Positions 51,019-58,960 of a stretch of DNA of 64,000 nt are shown here, piece by piece. The position numbers and the translations under genes are program-made. A model generated the notes under the pieces. That model made no database searches. It was given only the letters and a program-made list of their open reading frames with translations, and was not told where the DNA came from. The stretch spans positions 1-64,000 of the forward strand of contig CAWFSJ010000007.1 of the NCBI GenBank assembly GCA_963818505.1, read 5' to 3'. This DNA is from JADKAV01 sp963818505 (GTDB lineage Bacteria > Actinomycetota > Actinomycetes > S36-B12 > UBA10799). Every line of letters begins with the position of its first letter. Position 1 is the stretch's first letter.

Positions 51019-52172
51019 TGCGAATACTGCACGTGATCGCGGAGTTCTCCTCTCATGAGGCCATGGGAAGAACGGTCACCGAGATCGCGCATCGAGTGCC
51101 AGGTGAACACCATGTGGTGACGACCCGCGCCCACGACGGGCAGGGCACTTTCGCAGGAGTCACTGAACTCGGTGGCGCGGTTGAGACCTTCCCGATCGGA
51201 CGCACTGCAGCCCTCGACGCAGCGATCGCACACGTGGCGCCGGACCTGATCCACCTGCACGGGGGTGCATTGGCACCCCTCATGCTCGCGAAGAGCGCGG
51301 TGGCGAGCGTGCCGAACGTGATGACCATGTACGCCTGGCCGGTCCTGCCGTCTCCGGGGCGGCTGCGCTCCGGAGGGCTGCGGGCTGCAATGCAGTCGAA
51401 CGTTCTGCGTCCCCGGGTGGTCGCGACATCCGTGCTGCCCGCCGCGGTGGTGAAACGTGCATTACGGCGCTGCGGCACCAGCACGGTGATGACCCCTGAC
51501 CCGCGTGTGGAGCAGCGGATCGGTGCGCGCCGGGTCGGATCAGGTGCGCCACACGACGATCGCAGGGCGCGGTTCCGAAGCGAAAGGCCAGTGGTGCTTT
51601 TCGCAGGCCGCGCGGAATCGGTGCGCGGCATCGACACGCTTCTGGACTGTTTCCCCGAGGTGCTGCGAGAAGTGCCCGACGCGCGTTTGCGGTTGCTCTT
51701 GATCCCCCGGCCGGAACTCGCCGGCCTGCTGGAGAAGGCTCATGCAGCTGGGCTCGGCGATCACCTCGAGGTCGTGACCGAGCCGGTCAAGGATCTGCTC
51801 GCTGAGATGGCGGGCGCCCAGGTCGGCACCTGGCCCTTCAAATACGACTACACGACTTCACCACCGGCCATGGCAGCAGCAGAAGCCTTGTCCGTCGGGT
51901 TGCCGACCGTGGCCACCCGGGTGTCGTGTGTCGAGGCCGTCATCGAGCACGGCGTGAACGGTTCGTTGGTCCCGGTCGGTCAACCCAAGGCTCTGGCAGC
52001 GGGGATCGTGCGCCTGCTGCAGGACCGCCCGTTGTGGGACCGATACGCCGAAGCAGGGCCACGCACGATGACCCAACGATTGAGCTGGGAACGCATGGCC
52101 AGCACTGTTGCGCAGGTCTACGGTTCGACGTTGGGTGTGCATGTGGTGCCACCCGAGCGCGCTGCCGGTTAG
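51018..52172 (+). CDS. Glycosyltransferase family 4
   Basis: 384 residues from ATG 51018. GT-B fold: N-terminal MRILHVIAEFSSHEAMGRTV, donor-domain VVLFAGRAESVRGIDTLLD, GDHLEVVTEPVKDLL and PPAMAAAEALSVGLPTVATR. The frame is open further 5' inside the previous gene, but the ATG overlap (TGATG) marks the start. Last gene of the glycosyltransferase operon. Confidence 0.84.
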   Translation: MRILHVIAEFSSHEAMGRTVTEIAHRVPGEHHVVTTRAHDGQGTFAGVTELGGAVETFPIGRTAALDAAIAHVAPDLIHLHGGALAPLMLAKSAVASVPNVMTMYAWPVLPSPGRLRSGGLRAAMQSNVLRPRVVATSVLPAAVVKRALRRCGTSTVMTPDPRVEQRIGARRVGSGAPHDDRRARFRSERPVVLFAGRAESVRGIDTLLDCFPEVLREVPDARLRLLLIPRPELAGLLEKAHAAGLGDHLEVVTEPVKDLLAEMAGAQVGTWPFKYDYTTSPPAMAAAEALSVGLPTVATRVSCVEAVIEHGVNGSLVPVGQPKALAAGIVRLLQDRPLWDRYAEAGPRTMTQRLSWERMASTVAQVYGSTLGVHVVPPERAAG

Positions 52173-52256
52173 TGCGAAGGTTCTGTCGGGCCATCGCCAT
52201 TGCCGACTTGCGGACGTAGACTGCGTGTGGTCCACACGTCGAAAGGTTTCGAAGTG

Positions 52257-52754
52257 ATGAAAACGCGAAGAGTCCTGATCTTGGCTGTGGGCAGTCTGAC
52301 GGCAGTCTGTCTGGCGAGTGCACCCGTTGCAGCCAAGCCCGCCGGCTTTCAGAACGGCCAGTACAAAGCTACCGGCGCGATTGCATTCACGTTCACTATC
52401 CAGAAGGCGGCCTGCCCGCCCGGAACCCCACCCACCAAGACCTTCAGCTGTTTCTACGGCGGCAGCGATCCCAAGTATCTGTTGGATTGTCCGGATGCTG
52501 CAGGCTTCCAGCCGGACTATGAGGACTACGTGAGCTTCCCGTACAACATGCGTATCCCGAAGAACGGCAAGATCGCCGATGTCAGCAACGCCTATTACGG
52601 TGATGGTGCGGTGGCCAGCACGACGACGTTCCACATAAAGATCAAGAAGAACGGAACGGCCAAGGGCTGGGTCAAGAAAGAAGCGCCCACGAACTGGGGT
52701 CCGGCTGGTACTTGTTCTACCGGCAAACTGAGCTTCACGGCGAAGCGCAAGTAG
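52257..52754 (+). CDS. Small secreted protein of unknown function
   Basis: 165 residues from ATG 52257. A clear signal peptide (MKTRRVLILAVGSLTAVCLA, cleaved near PVAA-KP) precedes a mature domain with five cysteines and many Tyr/Phe/Lys (FSCFYGGSDPKYLLDC, WVKKEAPTNWGPAGTC). I do not recognise the family. It lies directly upstream of a subtilase gene; the two may act together, but that is only proximity. Confidence 0.7.
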   Translation: MKTRRVLILAVGSLTAVCLASAPVAAKPAGFQNGQYKATGAIAFTFTIQKAACPPGTPPTKTFSCFYGGSDPKYLLDCPDAAGFQPDYEDYVSFPYNMRIPKNGKIADVSNAYYGDGAVASTTTFHIKIKKNGTAKGWVKKEAPTNWGPAGTCSTGKLSFTAKRK

Positions 52755-52781
52755 CGGTTCATCCAGCGCACGGAGGTGCCC

Positions 52782-53726
52782 ATGCGTGTTTCGCGTGTAG
52801 TCCTGACATTGGCCTCGGCGACTGCGCTGGCGGCCACCAGCGCGACCGCGGCCCCAGCGGCCAACGGGCCCGGTTGGGGTCTGGACCGTATCGACCAACG
52901 GGCGCTGCCGTTGGACGGGACCTACGCGGCTCCAGCCGACGGCCACGGTGTCACCATCTACCTCGTCGACACCGGCTTGGAGGTCGGCAATCCGCAGTTC
53001 GACGGCCGCGCGTCCTTGGGCATCAACCTCACCGGCACCGGCGTGACGGACTGCGCGGATGAGATCGGGGTGAGCCACGGCACGTTCGTCGCGGGGATCG
53101 CCGGCGGGCGCAGAACCGGGCTCGCCAAGAGCGCGAAGCTCGTGGAGGTGCAGGCGCTCGGGTGTTCCGAGGGCGGCCCCACCATGACGCTCAAGCAGCA
53201 GCGTCGCGCGGTTGTCAGAGCCGCTGGTTGGATCCGCCGCAACGCGCAACGTCCCGCTGTGGTGAACATGTCGTTGACGTTCGGTGGTTCGCAGCGAATT
53301 GACCGCGCGGTACGACGCTTGATCAACAGCGGCATCCCGGTGGTGGCCGCAGCCGGTAATCAGGGGGTCGATGCGTGCCGGAAGTCCCCTGCGCGAGTGC
53401 CTGCGGTGATCACGGTGGGGGCGAGCACGCAGCGCGATCGCGCCTGGGCGGGTTCCAACCATGGCCCGTGCGTGGACGTGTGGGCGCCTGGTAAGGACAT
53501 CACTTCCGTTGTTGCAGGTGGGGGTGTATTCCGGTACCGCGGGGTCGGCGCCACGTCGTGGGCGACACCCTTCGTCGCGGGTGCGGTTGCTCTGCGCCTC
53601 CAGGAGGATCCAGCGGCCACTCCCGCCAAGGTGCAGCGCTGGTTGCGCCGGACCGCCACAGTCGCGGCGCTTGATCCTGTTCCCGCTGGCAGTCCGAATC
53701 GGCTTCTGTTCGTAGGTCTTTCGTGA
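52782..53726 (+). CDS. Secreted subtilisin-like serine protease (S8)
   Basis: 314 residues from ATG 52782, with CGGAGG 5 nt upstream. A signal peptide (about 1-23) is followed almost at once by the catalytic domain. The triad is D63 (LVDTG), H99 (SHGTFVAGI) and S259 (GATSWATPFVAG), with oxyanion N193 (AAAGNQG). There is no visible inhibitor-I9 propeptide, unlike most secreted subtilases; this resembles short proteinase-K-like actinobacterial enzymes. It overlaps the DUF2200 gene by 4 nt. Confidence 0.9.
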   Translation: MRVSRVVLTLASATALAATSATAAPAANGPGWGLDRIDQRALPLDGTYAAPADGHGVTIYLVDTGLEVGNPQFDGRASLGINLTGTGVTDCADEIGVSHGTFVAGIAGGRRTGLAKSAKLVEVQALGCSEGGPTMTLKQQRRAVVRAAGWIRRNAQRPAVVNMSLTFGGSQRIDRAVRRLINSGIPVVAAAGNQGVDACRKSPARVPAVITVGASTQRDRAWAGSNHGPCVDVWAPGKDITSVVAGGGVFRYRGVGATSWATPFVAGAVALRLQEDPAATPAKVQRWLRRTATVAALDPVPAGSPNRLLFVGLS

Positions 53727-54079
53727 GCCGGATCTTCACCATGAGCTTCTCGTCGGTGTATCCCCTCTATGTGGCGAAGGTGGAGAAGAAGGGACGCACC
53801 AAGTCAGAGCTGGACGAGGTGATTGAGTGGCTGACCGGGTTCGAAGATGCCGAGCTCAACCGCCACCTGGCCGACGGCACCACGTTCGAGGACTTCTTCG
53901 CCGATGCCACCCTCAACCCGAACGCAACGCTGATCACTGGTGTCGTCTGCGGGGTCCGGGTCGAGGAGGTCGAGGACCCCTTGATGCGCAAGATCCGCTA
54001 CCTCGACAAGTTGGTGGACGAACTGGCAAGGGGCCGTCCGATGGTCAAGGTCCTGCGTGCGAGCGAGGACGTCAGTTGA
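53723..54079 (+). CDS. DUF2200 family protein
   Basis: 118 residues: SRIFTMSFSSVYPLYVAKVEKKGRTK (in two parts), DEVIEWLTGF, MRKIRYLDKLVDELARG and a final MVKVLR are the DUF2200 pattern. Cytosolic; function unknown. Its start overlaps the protease gene and its end overlaps the convergent gene by 8 nt. Confidence 0.8.
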   Translation: MSRIFTMSFSSVYPLYVAKVEKKGRTKSELDEVIEWLTGFEDAELNRHLADGTTFEDFFADATLNPNATLITGVVCGVRVEEVEDPLMRKIRYLDKLVDELARGRPMVKVLRASEDVS

Positions 54080-54656
54080 CGGAGGCGACCTTGATCGCTG
54101 TGATCCAACGCTGGGCGACAGACACAGTTCCAGCCCCCTGCTTCAAGCAGTTCAACTTCACCGACCCAGGACTGTCCAGGCTGAGCGTGCTGTTTTGGGA
54201 CAGAGCCACGATCTTGTTGTTGTCGACGCTCACATTCTGTGCCGCATCTTCCGCGAGGCTGCAGATCACCGGTGCACCTGAAGCCCCTGCGATGAGATTG
54301 GCGCGACCCAGAACGACGTAGTTGCCGGCAGGCAGATTCAGCGTCGCCACTGCGGTGAAGCTGTTGGTGAGCGCTGTGATGTCACCGCCGACAGGTGTTG
54401 TGTACGCCGGGGCGAGGCTGCTCGGTCCTGGAGGGCCCTGCGGTCCGACGGGTCCTTGGGGCAGTTGGCCCTGTTTGAAGTCCTTGGCCCGCAGGCTCGC
54501 ATCCTTGACCTTCTTGGAGGTCACTGCGTTCTTCTTGAGTTGTTTGGTGCCTACGGAGTTCTTGGGTATCTGCAAGGCGGCGTAGCTGGCGCCACTGGTG
54601 GCGATGAACAAGGCGAGCAGGGAGATGATCAGGGATGGTGTGATGTGGCGGCGCAT
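54072..54656 (-). CDS. Secreted protein with short collagen-like segment
   Basis: About 194 residues from the ATG at 54656 (an upstream in-frame start at 54692 is possible). A signal or anchor helix (ITPSLIISLLALFIATSG) is followed by a Lys-rich repeat (NSVGTKQLKKNAVTSKKVKD), a Gly-Pro triplet run (GPVGPQGPPGPS) and a beta-rich C-terminal domain (about 105-190) with two cysteines. This layout is common in actinobacterial exported proteins of unknown role. It is divergent from the arsenic operon. Confidence 0.7.
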   Translation of the reverse strand: MRRHITPSLIISLLALFIATSGASYAALQIPKNSVGTKQLKKNAVTSKKVKDASLRAKDFKQGQLPQGPVGPQGPPGPSSLAPAYTTPVGGDITALTNSFTAVATLNLPAGNYVVLGRANLIAGASGAPVICSLAEDAAQNVSVDNNKIVALSQNSTLSLDSPGSVKLNCLKQGAGTVSVAQRWITAIKVASVN

Positions 54657-54715
54657 GCTGTGACCGTACTCTCGCCCGGAGCGCGTCGTCACCGCTTTGT
54701 CATTCGGGCAGCGGA

Positions 54716-54745
54716 TGGACAGTCATCGATTCCGCGGCGTAGAGT
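54716..54745 (+). promoter_or_regulatory. Candidate promoter of the arsenic operon
   Basis: TGGACA (54716-54721), 18-bp spacer, TAGAGT (54740-54745), 36 nt before the acr3 ATG. Confidence 0.5.
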
Positions 54746-54749
54746 GTGT

Positions 54750-54766
54750 ATTGATAGACATCGATA
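54750..54766 (+). promoter_or_regulatory. Candidate ArsR-type operator
   Basis: The imperfect dyad ATTGATAGACATCGATA lies just downstream of the -10, over the expected transcription start. ArsR/SmtB repressors bind such AT-rich dyads, with ATTGATA/ATCGATA half-sites. No arsR gene is in the window, so the repressor would be encoded elsewhere. Confidence 0.5.
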
Positions 54767-54780
54767 CGGGCGTGAGGGGC

Positions 54781-55878
54781 ATGAGTCAAGAGACTGTTGT
54801 AGCCGAAACCGCTGTGCTGCGCCGGTTGTCCCTGTTGGATCGCTGGCTGCCGCTGTGGATCGGTGCCGCGATGCTCGGTGGATTGTTGCTGGGCCGCTGG
54901 TGGCCGGGCGTGCAAGAGGTCCTCGGGGCCGGCGAGATCGAAGGAACGTCCATCCCTATCGCCCTGGGTCTACTGGCAATGATGTACCCGGTCCTGGCGA
55001 AGGTCCGCTACGAACAGATCGGGCACATCACTGGCGATCGCAAGCTGCTGGGTCTGTCACTGCTGCTGAACTGGATCATCGGCCCGGCTTTGATGTTCTT
55101 CCTGGCCTGGACGTTCCTGCCCGACCAGCCGGAGTTCCGCACTGGGCTGATCGTCGTCGGGCTGGCGCGCTGCATAGCAATGGTCCTGATTTGGAACGAC
55201 CTGGCCTGCGGCGACAGGGAAGCCGCCGCTCTTCTTGTCGCCCTCAATTCGCTGTTCCAGATCGTGGCCTACGCCGCATTGGGTGTGTTCTACCTGCAGA
55301 TCCTGCCGGGGTGGCTCGGCTGGCAGACCGCGGACGCACAGTTCTCCACCTGGTCGATCACCAAGAGCGTGTTGATCTTTCTGGGGATCCCGCTGGTGGC
55401 TGGGTACCTGACCCGTCGCATCGGCATCGCGCGCAAAGGTGACGACTGGTACACCCAGAAGTTCCTACCCCGAATCTCCCCGATCGCGCTGTACGGGCTG
55501 CTGTTCACCATCGTCGTCATGTTCGCTCTGCAAGGGGATCGGATCACCAGTGAACCGATCGTCGTGGTCCGCATCGCGATTCCGCTGCTCGTCTACTTCG
55601 CGCTCATGTGGTTCACGGCGTTCTTCGCTTCGCGCGCGATCGGCCTGAACTACCCGAAGACCGCCACCATGGCGTTCACCGCGGCCGGCAACAACTTCGA
55701 GTTGGCGATCGCCGTAAGCATCGGGGTGTGGGGGGTCACCAGTGGGCAAGCCCTGGCCGGAACCATCGGCCCGCTCGTCGAAGTCCCGGCTCTGGTCGCT
55801 TTGGTCTATGTGTCCCTATGGCTGCGCAAGCGACTATTCAGCCACGGTCCTCTTTCCGACACGAAAGGTGTTCACTGA
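54781..55878 (+). CDS. acr3: Arsenite efflux permease Acr3
   Basis: 365 residues from ATG 54781. Ten hydrophobic helices with ACR3 hallmarks: LLLGRWWPG, IALGLLAMMYPVLAKVRYEQ, GLARCIAMVLIWNDLACGD (containing the conserved transport Cys), FTAAGNNFELAIAVSIGVWG and the ending GPLVEVPALVALVYVSLWL. It exports As(III). Coupled by a TGATG overlap to the arsM-arsD gene. Confidence 0.94.
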   Translation: MSQETVVAETAVLRRLSLLDRWLPLWIGAAMLGGLLLGRWWPGVQEVLGAGEIEGTSIPIALGLLAMMYPVLAKVRYEQIGHITGDRKLLGLSLLLNWIIGPALMFFLAWTFLPDQPEFRTGLIVVGLARCIAMVLIWNDLACGDREAAALLVALNSLFQIVAYAALGVFYLQILPGWLGWQTADAQFSTWSITKSVLIFLGIPLVAGYLTRRIGIARKGDDWYTQKFLPRISPIALYGLLFTIVVMFALQGDRITSEPIVVVRIAIPLLVYFALMWFTAFFASRAIGLNYPKTATMAFTAAGNNFELAIAVSIGVWGVTSGQALAGTIGPLVEVPALVALVYVSLWLRKRLFSHGPLSDTKGVH

Positions 55879-57086
55879 TGAGTGACATTCACATTGACGC
55901 TGTACGCGAGACTGTCCGGGAGCATTACGCGCAGGCGGCTCGCACCGCGTCATGCTGCTCGAGCCCGATTGACCAAGACGTGTTCGGTCACGGTCTGTAC
56001 GACGACGCCACGAAGTCTGGCCTCCCTGAGGAGGCGATCATTGCCTCACTCGGCTGCGGCAACCCAACGGCCCTGGCAAGCCTGCAGCCCGGTGAAATCG
56101 TCCTCGACCTGGGCTCTGGTGGCGGCATCGACGTGTTGTTGTCCGCGAGCCGCGTCGGGCCGCAGGGTCTGGTGTACGGGCTGGACATGACCGACGAGAT
56201 GTTGGAGTTGGCGCGCGCGAATCAGGCCAAAGCAGGCGTCACCAATGTCGAGTTCTTACAGGGTCACATCGAGGACATTCCTCTGCCCGACAACAGCGTC
56301 GACGTGATCATCTCGAACTGCGTGATCAACCTGTCCGGAGACAAGGACCGGGTCTTCGCGGAGGCGTTCAGGGTCCTGCGGCCCGGGGGTCGCCTGGCTG
56401 TGTCCGACGTGGTTCTCAGTAGGGAGCTCCCGGCCGAACTCAACGCCGTCACGTCGTTGTGGACCGGTTGCATCTCCGGGGCTTTGACCGAGCAGGCATG
56501 CAGTGACGGGCTGGACGCGGCAGGGTTCGTTGGAGTGTCCATCGAGCCGACACAGATCTTCGACCGGGCCGCGCTGGAGTCGCTGGCCGCGCAGATCCCT
56601 GACGGGGAACTGGCCGGGGGCCTCGACGTCAACGCTGCCGTGAACGGGTTGGACGGGGTGATCCGCAGCGCCTTCATCCGGGCGACCAAACCCTCAGCGC
56701 AGCAACGCAGCATTCGGGTGTTCGAGCCGGCGTTGTGTTGCAGCACCGGGGTGTGCGGACCCGATGTGGACGAGGCGCTCGTCGGGTTCACGGCGGACTT
56801 GGCCTACCTGCGTGACCTTGGCGTGGACATCCAGCGGCACAACCTTGGCAACGACCCGGGCGCGTTCGTCGACAGCCCCACCCTCCGCGATTTCCTTCAG
56901 GTGGCAGGTTCCGCGGGACTCCCGTTGACCACGGTCGACGGGGTCACGGTCGCAACAGGCACCTATCCAAGCCGTGCCGACCTCCTTCGTTACGCCGGGG
57001 TCCAGGCCCCCGCGCCGCAGCCCGGCTTGACGCTGCTCGCAGGGACCGACGACGGTTCCTGCTGCACCACCGATGGCTGCTGCTGA
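55878..57086 (+). CDS. Fused arsenite methyltransferase (ArsM) - arsenic metallochaperone (ArsD)
   Basis: 402 residues from ATG 55878. Residues 1-275 are ArsM-like: the SAM loop LDLGSGGGIDV (76-86) and the arsenite-binding cysteines at C26/C27, C60 (LGCGNP), C148 (SNCVINLS) and C198 (TGCISGAL). Residues 278-402 are ArsD-like: IRVFEPALCCSTGVCGP with C287, C288, C293, then LPLTTVDGV and GTYPSRADL, plus C-terminal vicinal pairs C395-396 and C401-402. ArsM methylates As(III) with SAM; ArsD hands As(III) to ArsA, encoded next (1-nt overlap). One polypeptide thus joins methylation and delivery to the pump. Confidence 0.92.
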   Translation: MSDIHIDAVRETVREHYAQAARTASCCSSPIDQDVFGHGLYDDATKSGLPEEAIIASLGCGNPTALASLQPGEIVLDLGSGGGIDVLLSASRVGPQGLVYGLDMTDEMLELARANQAKAGVTNVEFLQGHIEDIPLPDNSVDVIISNCVINLSGDKDRVFAEAFRVLRPGGRLAVSDVVLSRELPAELNAVTSLWTGCISGALTEQACSDGLDAAGFVGVSIEPTQIFDRAALESLAAQIPDGELAGGLDVNAAVNGLDGVIRSAFIRATKPSAQQRSIRVFEPALCCSTGVCGPDVDEALVGFTADLAYLRDLGVDIQRHNLGNDPGAFVDSPTLRDFLQVAGSAGLPLTTVDGVTVATGTYPSRADLLRYAGVQAPAPQPGLTLLAGTDDGSCCTTDGCC

Positions 57087-58846
57087 TGCACCTGATCGCG
57101 GATCCTCCCCGCTTCGTGTTCTTCACAGGGAAGGGCGGTGTGGGCAAGACGTCGATCGCCTGCGCGACCGCTGTGCACATGGCCGATGAGGGCAAGCGGG
57201 TGCTGCTGGTCAGCACTGATCCGGCTTCGAACGTCGGGCACGTGTTCGGTCTGCCCATCGGCAATGTGATCACTGCGATCCCGCACGTGCCGGGGTTGGA
57301 CGCCTTGGAGATCGACCCGGAACAGGCGGCTGAGGCCTACCGGAACCGCATCATCGAACCGGTGCGCGACCTGCTGCCAGCCACAGAGATCACCGCGATT
57401 ACCGAGCAACTCTCCGGATCCTGTACGACCGAGGTGGCATCGTTCAACGAGTTCACCGCACTGCTCTGCGGGGGCGGCGAGTACAGCGCATACGACCACA
57501 TCGTGTTCGACACCGCACCCACTGGCCACACGATCCGACTGCTGCAACTGCCCGGTTCGTGGACAGGATTCCTCGACGACGGCAAGGGGGATGCGTCCTG
57601 TCTGGGGCCATTGGCCGGTCTCACAGAACGGCGCAGCCAATATGCCCAGGCCGTCGGCGCGTTGCAGGATCCGCTCCTTACGCGTCTGGTTCTGGTGACC
57701 AGGCCGCAAGCGTCAGCCCTTGAGGAGGTCGAACGGACCTATGAGGAGCTTGCCCTCATCGGCATCCATGCGACCAACCTGGTGGTAAATGGCGTGCTTC
57801 CCGACGCTGCGGACGCGGGTGCCCTTGACGAGGCTATCCGGCGCCGCGAAGGCGACGTGCTCAGCATGCTGCCCCCGAACGTTGCAGCGCTGCCCCGCGA
57901 CGTGATCACGCTGAGGGCGGCCAACATCGTCAGCCTGTCTGCTCTGCGTGGTCTGCTCTCCGACGAGGCGGACGTTGACGATGGCCTTCCCGTCGCGACG
58001 TTCACGCCGCCGGATGCATCCCTGGCGGCCTTGATCGATGGGCTGGAAGGGGACGGACACGGCCTCGTGCTGTGTATGGGCAAGGGTGGTGTCGGGAAGA
58101 CGACAGTCGCGGCGTCGATCGCGGTGGCCCTCGCCCGGCGAGGCCATGACGTGCACCTCACAACAACCGACCCGGCTGCGCATCTGCACGACGTGTTGCC
58201 TGTGCAGATCCCGAACCTGCGCGTGTCACGCATCGATCCGGTCGAGGCGACGCGAACCTATCGGCAGCGCGTCATGACTACAAAGGGGAAGAACCTCGAC
58301 CGTGACGGGAAGGCCCAGCTCGCAGAGGACCTGCTGTCGCCCTGCACCGAGGAGATCGCCGTGTTCCAGCAGTTCTCCCGGGTGGTTCTGGAGGGCAGAC
58401 GCCGCTTCGTCATCGTCGACACCGCACCGACCGGACACACCCTGCTGCTGCTCGACACCGCTGGGGCCTACCACCGCGACATGGTGAGGCAGTCCGGCGA
58501 CGTCATGGCTTTCCATACACCGCTGATGCTGCTTCAGGACCCTGCGCTGACCAGGGTTCTGATCGTCACAACCGCTGAACCCACGCCGGTCGCTGAAGCC
58601 GCTGGCCTGCAGGACGACCTACTGCGCGCGGGCATCCGGGCCTGGGCATGGATCATCAACGGATCTATCGCCGCGGCTAGGCCGACGTCGCGTTTGCTTC
58701 AGCAACGCGCTGCAACCGAGGCGCCGCTGTATGAGACCATCGCCGGCCTGAGCCCGCGCCTCGCGGCCATCCCGCTACTCGCCGAAGAACCCAGCGGTGA
58801 GCAGGCGCTGTTGGAGCTGTCGTCGATGGTTGGCAGTGCCAGCTGA
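57086..58846 (+). CDS. arsA: Arsenite-stimulated pump ATPase ArsA (two-domain)
   Basis: 586 residues, the full tandem form. There are two P-loops (TGKGGVGKTS near residue 14 and GKGGVGKTTVA near residue 331), both with DTAPTGHT switch II. All three metalloid cysteines of the R773 enzyme have counterparts: SGSCTTEVASF, DASCLGPLAG and SPCTEEIAVF. It energises arsenite export, here presumably through Acr3 since no arsB is visible, with As(III) supplied by the fused ArsD domain. Followed by a palindromic repeat. Confidence 0.95.
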   Translation: MHLIADPPRFVFFTGKGGVGKTSIACATAVHMADEGKRVLLVSTDPASNVGHVFGLPIGNVITAIPHVPGLDALEIDPEQAAEAYRNRIIEPVRDLLPATEITAITEQLSGSCTTEVASFNEFTALLCGGGEYSAYDHIVFDTAPTGHTIRLLQLPGSWTGFLDDGKGDASCLGPLAGLTERRSQYAQAVGALQDPLLTRLVLVTRPQASALEEVERTYEELALIGIHATNLVVNGVLPDAADAGALDEAIRRREGDVLSMLPPNVAALPRDVITLRAANIVSLSALRGLLSDEADVDDGLPVATFTPPDASLAALIDGLEGDGHGLVLCMGKGGVGKTTVAASIAVALARRGHDVHLTTTDPAAHLHDVLPVQIPNLRVSRIDPVEATRTYRQRVMTTKGKNLDRDGKAQLAEDLLSPCTEEIAVFQQFSRVVLEGRRRFVIVDTAPTGHTLLLLDTAGAYHRDMVRQSGDVMAFHTPLMLLQDPALTRVLIVTTAEPTPVAEAAGLQDDLLRAGIRAWAWIINGSIAAARPTSRLLQQRAATEAPLYETIAGLSPRLAAIPLLAEEPSGEQALLELSSMVGSAS

Positions 58847-58861
58847 CGAGCCCACAGATGC

Positions 58862-58941
58862 GTTGGTTGGGGTTCGTGCAGTTGGTTGATGTCTGTCGCG
58901 CGACGAGCATCAACCAACTGCACGAACGTCACCCAACAGGT
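58862..58941. repeat. Palindromic repeat, type B copy 1
   Basis: Perfect 20-bp inner arms (58872-58891 with 58908-58927) and imperfect outer arms, with a GTCGCGCGAC palindrome in the loop. It lies between convergent arsA and the hydrolase gene. Copy 2 is at 63294. Probably a bidirectional terminator or dispersed repeat. Confidence 0.85.
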
Positions 58942-58960
58942 CCGGCGGGTCAGTTCGTCC

